Origin: a bacterium
GTDB lineage: Bacteria; Hydrothermota; UBA3072; B12-G15
Reading direction: 5' to 3'
DNA length: 6,284 nucleotides
Assembly (NCBI GenBank): GCA_003646055.1
Contig: QNDZ01000098.1
Location: 1-6,284, forward strand
Within the stretch, counting starts at the first letter, position 1; each line of letters begins with the position of its first letter. Of the stretch, positions 1 through 4,798 are shown piece after piece. Below the pieces are notes generated by a model, which searched no databases, was not told the DNA's origin, and saw only the letters and a list, made by a program, of their open reading frames with translations. Both the position numbers and the translations under genes were made by a program.

Positions 1-67
1 ATGTATTGTTAATGTATTGAAAATCAGTGTACTTTTTTCAGGCACAAAATTTGTATAAAAACTGAAT

Positions 68-871
68 ATGGGCGCTGACCTGCATGTTCATCTGAAATGG
101 AATGGGGGAGAGGTGGAACCTGAGGAGTTTTTCAGGAAAACTGTTGAGAAGAAACTTGAGGGTATTGCCCTTTTGAACATTAATTTCCTTGAGTTCCCTG
201 ATGATATGCTTATGAGTTCAAGAAAATTTGGTCTATTTGTTCTCCCTGGTGTTCAGGTAGATCTAAAGTATAAAGGTATAAATATGGAGTTTTCCATCCT
301 GTTTGATTCATTGAGCCTTCCAGATAATGTGGTGGAATACTTTAAACATGTTAAAACTTTGCACAACAGAAGGATGGGATTGCTCCTTGAACATTTCAAT
401 GTTGAACCAGATGTTGATTTTGTTACAGTTGAATATCTATACAGAGTTGTGAGGGAGAGAGGATTGTTTGAGGGAGGTACAATACAACAGTTCCATGAAT
501 ACATTTCAAGGTTTCATACCTGTAAAGACTGGGTTGTTCCTGACATCTTTGAACTGCTTGAAGTATTAAAGGATACATCCCACATACTTGTAATAAATGC
601 ACCTGGTAGAATAGCAATGAACATAGGTCTTAAGGAGACCCTGTATCTTATTTCAGACCTTTTTGATATTGGTGTTCATGGAATTGAGGTCTGGTATCCA
701 GAAAATGACCAATCCATTTCTTCAATCATTGAGGAGATTGCCATAAATCATAATAAACTTCTTCTTGGTGGCAGCAATATAAGTTTAAAAGAGGACATGG
801 GAAGATTGGGTTATTATACATGCCCCAGGAATTACTACATGGATGTTGTGAATTACCTGAAGAGGGGTTGA
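68..871 (+). CDS. PHP-domain-like protein, probably catalytically inactive (degenerate metal site)
   Basis: A 267-residue protein with the layout of single-domain PHP phosphoesterases (TrpH/YciV, RNase AM-like, usually about 280-290 residues). Motif I is intact as DLHVH (residues 4-8). The later motifs keep their scaffold but lose their ligands. The usual TDH is L36-N37-I38 inside LEGIALLNIN. The Glu of 'PGxE' is Q63 (PGVQ). The following His of 'xxHil' appears to be E74. The 'AHPGR' segment is NAPGR (177-181), with Ala for His. GIEVWYP (204-210) is well kept, but the final 'GSDxH' is GSNIS (234-238). Active family members use these residues to hold two or three metals and cleave phosphoester bonds, so hydrolysis is doubtful here. 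ATG 68 is the first ATG after an in-frame stop at 56-58. It has no clear ribosome binding site, so a leaderless or weakly translated message is possible. The following gene has its own promoter. Family placement is fairly sure; the cellular role is unknown. Confidence 0.75.
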   Translation: MGADLHVHLKWNGGEVEPEEFFRKTVEKKLEGIALLNINFLEFPDDMLMSSRKFGLFVLPGVQVDLKYKGINMEFSILFDSLSLPDNVVEYFKHVKTLHNRRMGLLLEHFNVEPDVDFVTVEYLYRVVRERGLFEGGTIQQFHEYISRFHTCKDWVVPDIFELLEVLKDTSHILVINAPGRIAMNIGLKETLYLISDLFDIGVHGIEVWYPENDQSISSIIEEIAINHNKLLLGGSNISLKEDMGRLGYYTCPRNYYMDVVNYLKRG

Positions 872-896
872 AAAACCTATATTATCCAGATATTAT
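868..896 (+). promoter_or_regulatory. Sigma70-like promoter of the alcohol dehydrogenase gene
   Basis: TTGAAA at 868-873, a 17-base spacer, then TATTAT at 891-896. The -35 hexamer contains the TGA stop (869-871) of the upstream gene. The predicted start near 903 gives a leader of about 15 bases carrying GGGAGGT at 908-914. Both hexamers are one or two changes from consensus at ideal spacing, so the dehydrogenase can be transcribed independently of the gene before it. Confidence 0.6.
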
Positions 897-917
897 CCTT
901 ACAAAAAGGGAGGTATA

Positions 918-1925
918 ATGAAGGCAATGGTTTTAAATGTTCAGGACAGGATTGAGAACGATCCTCTAAAATTAATGGATATTCCAATTCCAGAAATAGA
1001 GAAAGAGGAAGTGCTATTAAGGGTTAAGGTTTGTGGGGTGTGTCATACTGACCTCCACATTGTTGAGGGTGATATTCCTCCTATGAAACTCCCCTTGATA
1101 CCAGGGCATCAGGTTGTGGGAATTGTGAAGAAAGTTGGCAGAGGGGTTAAAGGGATTGAGAAGGGGATGCGTGTGGGTGTTCCATGGTTTTATTCCTCCT
1201 GTGGTGAATGTGTCTATTGCAAGAGGGGACAGACAAACCTCTGTGAGAATGCAAAGTTCACTGGTTATCATGTGGATGGGGGGTATGCAGAGTATATGAA
1301 GGCACATTATAAATCAGTATACCCACTCCCTGATAGTTTTGATGATATACACGCTGCTCCACTTATGTGTGGAGGTGTGATTGGATACAGGGCATTGAAA
1401 CTCAGTGAAGCAAAACCAGGTGATAATCTGGGTCTGTATGGATTTGGCGCATCTGCCCATGTTGTTCTTCAGATTGCTGTTCATCTTGGGATGAAGGTGT
1501 ATGTGTTTTCAAGGTCAGAAGAGCACAGAAAACTTGCAGAAAACCTTGGGGCTGTCTGGACAGGAGAGGCAACTGAGAGACCACCAGAGAAACTTAACTC
1601 TGCAATTATATTTGCACCTGTTGGGTGGATTGTGAATGAGGCTTTGAAATCCCTTGATAAGGGTGGAACAATTGCAATGGCAGGTATCTATTCAACCCCA
1701 ATTCCTGAAATTGAATACGGCCTGATTTATCATGAAAAGACCCTTAGGAGTGTTGCAAACAGCACAGCAGAGGATGTGGTTGAACTCCTCAATATTGCCT
1801 CGGAAGCAAGGGTGAATACAGTGGTACAGACATTCCCGCTCTCAGATGCAAACAATGTATTGAAATTAGTTAAGGAGAGTAAAATAGATGGTTCAGCAGT
1901 CCTTGTAATCCAGCCCGGACCCTGA
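918..1925 (+). CDS. Zinc-dependent alcohol dehydrogenase (medium-chain dehydrogenase/reductase family)
   Basis: A full-length 335-residue MDR enzyme that interconverts an alcohol and an aldehyde or ketone using a nicotinamide cofactor; it should be cytosolic. Catalytic zinc ligands are C42 (GVCHTD), H64 (GHQ) and C151 (PLMCGG). The structural zinc lobe has C95, C98, C101 and C109 (CGECVYC...LC). The Rossmann motif is GFGASA (175-180), and the strand after it ends FSRS where NAD-dependent relatives usually have Asp, which suggests NADP(H) use (inference). The segments FTGYHVDGGYAEY and IIFAPVG match the bacterial zinc ADH subgroup I recall as CAD2-like. The usual GHE motif reads GHQ, with Q65. 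ATG 918 follows GGGAGGT with a short gap of 3-4 bases; M4 (ATG 927) is the only close alternative. Substrate cannot be told from sequence. It sits alone, with its own promoter and no metabolic partner in the window. Confidence 0.92.
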   Translation: MKAMVLNVQDRIENDPLKLMDIPIPEIEKEEVLLRVKVCGVCHTDLHIVEGDIPPMKLPLIPGHQVVGIVKKVGRGVKGIEKGMRVGVPWFYSSCGECVYCKRGQTNLCENAKFTGYHVDGGYAEYMKAHYKSVYPLPDSFDDIHAAPLMCGGVIGYRALKLSEAKPGDNLGLYGFGASAHVVLQIAVHLGMKVYVFSRSEEHRKLAENLGAVWTGEATERPPEKLNSAIIFAPVGWIVNEALKSLDKGGTIAMAGIYSTPIPEIEYGLIYHEKTLRSVANSTAEDVVELLNIASEARVNTVVQTFPLSDANNVLKLVKESKIDGSAVLVIQPGP

Positions 1926-1983
1926 CATTATGACAGTTTTACATCCCTATACATAATTTTTTACAATAAATAAACTTTTTCTA

Positions 1984-2011
1984 TTGACATATTATATCAA
2001 TCGGTTATTTT
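1984..2011 (+). promoter_or_regulatory. Promoter of the regulator-feoA-feoB operon
   Basis: A perfect -35 TTGACA (1984-1989), a 16-base spacer and TATTTT (2006-2011). The predicted start near 2018 falls inside the TTAGGTAAGCCTAA operator, and the leader of about 25 bases carries AAGGAGGTG at 2031-2039. The longest open frame for the regulator would start with the TTG of this -35 box, which argues that the frame upstream of 2044 is not translated. Confidence 0.65.
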
Positions 2012-2024
2012 TAGGTAAGCCTAA
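2011..2024 (+). promoter_or_regulatory. DtxR-box-like operator over the transcription start
   Basis: TTAGGTAAGCCTAA has two perfect 5-base arms, TTAGG and CCTAA, around TAAG. From memory, the DtxR/IdeR 19-bp consensus begins TTAGGTTAGSCTAAC; positions 2011-2025 match it at 14 of 15 bases, while the distal four bases of the right half do not match. It overlaps the last base of the -10 hexamer and the predicted start, the classic place for metal-dependent repression. It lies directly before a gene for a DtxR-family protein, so autoregulation of the whole iron uptake operon is the natural reading (inference from family knowledge). Confidence 0.7.
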
Positions 2025-2043
2025 CTTTTTAAGGAGGTGTTTT

Positions 2044-2508
2044 TTGCTGACGAGAAGTCTTGAGGATTATCTTGAAGCCATACTGATTGAAGAGGAGAAG
2101 GGTGTTGTCAGGGTTAAAGACCTTGTGAAAAGGCTTGGTGTAAGGGCTCCCTCTGTTGTTGGCGCATTGAAGAGTCTGGCTGAGAAAGGGCTTGTTACTC
2201 ATGAAAGGTACGGCCATATAGCCCTTACAAAGAAAGGTAGAAAAAAGGCAGAAGAGGTTTACAACAAACACAAAACCCTTCTTACATTTTTCAGGGAGGT
2301 TCTTGGTGTACCTGATTCCATTGCAGAAAAAGATGCATGCAGTATTGAGCATTATTTGAGCCCTGAAACAATGAAAAGATTTGTTTCATTCATTGATTTT
2401 GTTAACAAATGCCCTGAGGAAGAGCCAAGGTGGATTAAGGCGTTTAAGAAATTTTACGAGGAAGGTGCCTATCCTGAGGAGTGTGAAAAGAGGAGGGAAG
2501 GTAAATGA
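2044..2508 (+). CDS. DtxR/MntR-family metal-dependent transcriptional repressor
   Basis: A 154-residue cytosolic regulator that should repress the feo operon when metal-loaded. Residues 3-72 form the winged helix: LEDYLEAI at the start, a helix-turn-helix at about 23-47 (VKDLVKRLGVRAPSVVGALKSL), and a wing near 53-61. Residues 73-120 are the dimerisation and metal domain. Candidate ligands in B. subtilis MntR-like register are D8, E11, H76, C99, E102 and H103 (CSIEHYLS). Asp at 8 is MntR-like and Cys at 99 is DtxR/IdeR-like. The C-terminal tail carries C123 and C147. The SH3-like third domain of classical DtxR (about 226 residues) is absent. The start is TTG 2044, six bases after GGAGG (2033-2037). 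A longer reading from 1984 begins inside the -35 box and adds 20 residues that do not align with the family. The stop overlaps the feoA ATG (ATGA), indicating coupled translation. Confidence 0.9.
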   Translation: MLTRSLEDYLEAILIEEEKGVVRVKDLVKRLGVRAPSVVGALKSLAEKGLVTHERYGHIALTKKGRKKAEEVYNKHKTLLTFFREVLGVPDSIAEKDACSIEHYLSPETMKRFVSFIDFVNKCPEEEPRWIKAFKKFYEEGAYPEECEKRREGK

Positions 2509-2726
2509 TGCCACTTTCTTCTGTTCCACCTGGTAAATACAGGATTGCAGAGATAGCCGGAGGAAGAAATTTTCTTATGAGGTTGAGTAATATGGGCGTG
2601 CTGAAGGGCGACATGATAACTGTAATAAAACCTGCACCAGGACCTGTGATAATTGCCAAAGGACAGACCAGAATTGGCATAGGGCCTGGTATGGCCAACA
2701 GAATCTATGTCGTCCCGCAGGCCTGA
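2505..2726 (+). CDS. feoA: Ferrous iron transport protein A (FeoA)
   Basis: A 73-residue small cytosolic SH3-like protein, the usual FeoA size. The N-terminal MPLSSVPPGKYRIAEI and GGRNFLMRLSNMGVLKGD (19-36) match the FeoA pattern 'PLsxlxpGxxgxIxxixgg...rLxxlGlxxG'. It continues with short beta strands (ITVIKPAP, VIIAKGQTRIGIG) and a final A-NRIYV. FeoA proteins act with FeoB and are thought to bind its cytosolic part and support Fe(II) uptake. The ATG at 2505 overlaps the regulator stop by four bases and follows GGAGGG (2492-2497) at 8 bases; ATG 2508 is an alternative that shortens it by one residue. The 3' end overlaps feoB by 20 bases. The same fold forms the third domain of full-length DtxR, which the upstream regulator lacks. 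Confidence 0.9.
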   Translation: MMPLSSVPPGKYRIAEIAGGRNFLMRLSNMGVLKGDMITVIKPAPGPVIIAKGQTRIGIGPGMANRIYVVPQA

Positions 2727-4707
2727 TATTGTTGTTGCCCTTGCAGGCAACCCCAATTCTGGGAAAACAACCATATTCAATGCCCTAACAGGTTTCAAGC
2801 AACACACTGGTAACTGGCCAGGGGTTACAGTTGAGAAAAAAGAGGGTTTGTTCCAGTTCAAAGGAAAAGAGATACAGGTTGTTGACCTTCCTGGAACCTA
2901 TTCGCTTTCATCCTACACAATAGATGAAAGGATAGCCAGGGATTACCTTATACACGAAAAACCTGACATTGTTGTAATCATTTCTGATGCCTCAAACCTT
3001 GAAAGGCATCTTCTCCTCTTCCTCCAGATAAAGGAATTAGGTCTTCCAGTGATTGTTGTACTCAATATGATGGATGTTGCAGAATCAAGGGGTATGAAGA
3101 TAAGGGTGCATTGCCTTGAAACCGCACTCAAGGTGCCTGTGATTCCAACGGTTGGGAATAAGGGTATAGGTATTGACTCCCTGAAGGAGAAAATAGTGGA
3201 GGGTGTTGGAGAACAGAGGCAGAGGCTTCCCTACTATCTTGGGGAGGCGTTCCTGAATATTTTAAAGTCAATTATGGAATTGCTCCAGGAAGAAGATGTA
3301 GAGTATCCCCCACTCTTCTTTGGAATGAAACTCCTTGAGGAAGACCCTGAATTTTTACAAAAGATTAACATTCTCAAGTCAAGGGAGAAAATCAATTGTT
3401 TACTGGAAAAGGCGAGGAGTCTTGCAAGGACAGACCTGGGTACCTGCATCACAGAAAGAAGATTTGGGTATATACACGGTATAGTGAAGGAATGTGTCAG
3501 AAATATCGCCTCCATCCATGATAGGATTTACCTTTCTGATAGGATTGACAGGATATTGACCAACAGATTTTTGGGGATTCCCCTGTTCCTCCTCTTCATG
3601 TTCCTCACATTCCAGATTGTATTCAAGTTTGGAGCACCCCTTTCAGAACTGATATCAACTGGTTTTGATATGCTTGGGGAAAAACTTTCCATATTTCTAC
3701 AGAGGGTGGAGGTATCTCCCATAGTGATTTCTTTCATAAAGGATGGTCTGATAGGTGGTGTGGGTTCAATCATAGCCTTTCTTCCCAATATTTTTCTCCT
3801 ATTCTTTATCATTGCCTTTTTTGAAGATACAGGATATATGGCAAGGGCATCATTTGTTATGGATGAGGTGATGCACAAGATGGGATTGCATGGTAAGAGT
3901 TTCATCCCCATGGTTATGGGGTTTGGTTGCAATGTTCCTGCAATACTTGCCACAAGGACACTGGACACCCACAAGGACAGAATCCTCACAATTCTTGTTA
4001 ATCCATTGATAAGTTGTTCAGCAAGACTCCCCATCTACATACTCTTTGCAGGAATATTCTTTCCAGAGTATCAGGGGCTGGTGATTTTTTCACTATATAC
4101 CCTTGGAATCCTGCTTGCCTTCATAATGGGGAACATTTTTAAGAGGCTTTTCTTCAAGGGAGAAGAGACACATCTTATAATGGAACTCCCACCGTACCAC
4201 ATGCCCGTGATAAAAAATATTCTAAGGATTTCATGGCACAGGTCGTTTCTATTCTTAAAAAAGGCAGGGACAGTTATCTTTGCCTCTGTTGTTGTTGTAT
4301 GGATTTTATCATCCCTTCCCCCTGGTGTGGAATATGGCTCTGCTGATTCTTACCTTGGAAGGATTGGTCAGTTTATTGCCCCTATTTTTAAGCCAGCAGG
4401 TTTTGGTTTCTATCAGGCAGCAGTTGCTCTTCTTGCAGGGGTTATGGCAAAGGAGCAGGTTGTTAGTACCCTTGGTGCACTCTTTGGTATAAATCTCAAA
4501 ACTGCCCTTTCCACTGTTTTTAATCCTGTTTCTGCTTATGCATTTATGGTGATGAGCCTGATTTATATTCCATGTGTTGCCACAATTGCTGCAATAAAAC
4601 AGGAGGCTGGATGGAAATGGGCATTGTTTACCACAACCTATACCCTTGTTCTTGGATGGTTGATGGCAGTGATTTTTTATCAGATAGGAAGGATAATATT
4701 TTTATAA
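2707..4707 (+). CDS. feoB: Ferrous iron transporter FeoB (GTPase-coupled membrane permease)
   Basis: A 666-residue inner-membrane Fe(II) transporter. The N-terminal G domain has G1 GNPNSGKT (14-21), G2 T41 in GVTVEKK, G3 DLPG (60-63), G4 NMMD (120-123), and a G5-like PTVGNKG around 147-153. A helical GDI-type linker follows to about 285. The membrane part begins near 290 (FLGIPLFLLFMF) and holds two Gate-type repeats. The first carries GGVGSIIAFLPN, EDTGYMAR (373-380) and GFGCNVPAI with C408. The second carries MAKEQVVSTLG (580-590) and YIPCVAT with C623. These cysteines correspond to those proposed to line the iron pore. The last helix ends near the C-terminus, and there is no long cytosolic tail or FeoC-like extension. 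ATG 2707 lies inside the end of feoA, with no strong ribosome binding site, so translation is probably coupled to feoA. It is the last gene of the operon; no clear terminator follows. Confidence 0.97.
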   Translation: MSSRRPDIVVALAGNPNSGKTTIFNALTGFKQHTGNWPGVTVEKKEGLFQFKGKEIQVVDLPGTYSLSSYTIDERIARDYLIHEKPDIVVIISDASNLERHLLLFLQIKELGLPVIVVLNMMDVAESRGMKIRVHCLETALKVPVIPTVGNKGIGIDSLKEKIVEGVGEQRQRLPYYLGEAFLNILKSIMELLQEEDVEYPPLFFGMKLLEEDPEFLQKINILKSREKINCLLEKARSLARTDLGTCITERRFGYIHGIVKECVRNIASIHDRIYLSDRIDRILTNRFLGIPLFLLFMFLTFQIVFKFGAPLSELISTGFDMLGEKLSIFLQRVEVSPIVISFIKDGLIGGVGSIIAFLPNIFLLFFIIAFFEDTGYMARASFVMDEVMHKMGLHGKSFIPMVMGFGCNVPAILATRTLDTHKDRILTILVNPLISCSARLPIYILFAGIFFPEYQGLVIFSLYTLGILLAFIMGNIFKRLFFKGEETHLIMELPPYHMPVIKNILRISWHRSFLFLKKAGTVIFASVVVVWILSSLPPGVEYGSADSYLGRIGQFIAPIFKPAGFGFYQAAVALLAGVMAKEQVVSTLGALFGINLKTALSTVFNPVSAYAFMVMSLIYIPCVATIAAIKQEAGWKWALFTTTYTLVLGWLMAVIFYQIGRIIFL

Positions 4708-4720
4708 AAATTGTAAAGTA

Positions 4721-4739
4721 TTAAAGGAATTACCTTTAA
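4721..4739. repeat. 19-bp inverted repeat upstream of the membrane-protein promoter
   Basis: TTAAAGGAATTACCTTTAA: perfect 7-base arms around AATTA. It ends seven bases before the -35 hexamer at 4746. There is no T-run after it and the stem is weak, so it does not look like an intrinsic terminator for feoB. The length and placement fit an operator for a dimeric regulator; the protein that binds is unknown. Confidence 0.5.
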
Positions 4740-4745
4740 ACACCC

Positions 4746-4774
4746 TTGACAAAATTTCCCAATAAATGTATAGT
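4746..4774 (+). promoter_or_regulatory. Strong sigma70-like promoter of the tailed membrane-protein gene
   Basis: A perfect TTGACA (4746-4751), exactly 17 bases, then TATAGT (4769-4774), one base from consensus. The predicted start near 4781 gives a leader of about 18 bases containing GAAAGGAGGTG (4784-4794). This separates the gene from the iron operon. The ATG at 4766 lies upstream of the predicted start and partly in the -10, so it cannot be the start codon of this transcript. Confidence 0.75.
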
Positions 4775-4798
4775 ATCCAAAAAGAAAGGAGGTGTAAT

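Noticed and set aside
50..68. TATAAA at 54-59 as the -10 of a leaderless promoter for the PHP-like gene
   Set aside because: The distance to ATG 68 would fit leaderless start, but no credible -35 lies 16-18 bases upstream, so it is not listed as a feature.
1927..1962. ATTATG ... CATAAT followed by a T-run, as a terminator for the alcohol dehydrogenase gene
   Set aside because: Only six AT-rich pairs around a 19-base loop; too weak to support an intrinsic terminator.
1984..2000. FNR/CRP-type box (TTGAT-N4-ATCAA)
   Set aside because: The outer arms look similar, but the spacing is 7 rather than 4 and the left arm is TTGAC, so it does not fit that site.
2469..2861. Minus-strand open frame across the regulator, feoA and feoB junction
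   Set aside because: It lies opposite three well-supported genes and resembles no family I know.
4698..4711. Perfect 14-base palindrome ATTTTTATAAAAAT across the feoB stop
   Set aside because: Pure A/T with no loop, expected by chance in AT-rich DNA and not able to form a stable hairpin.
4721..4739. The TTAAAGG/CCTTTAA dyad as the feoB terminator
   Set aside because: The stem is AT-rich and followed by ACACCC rather than a T-run; an operator role is more likely.
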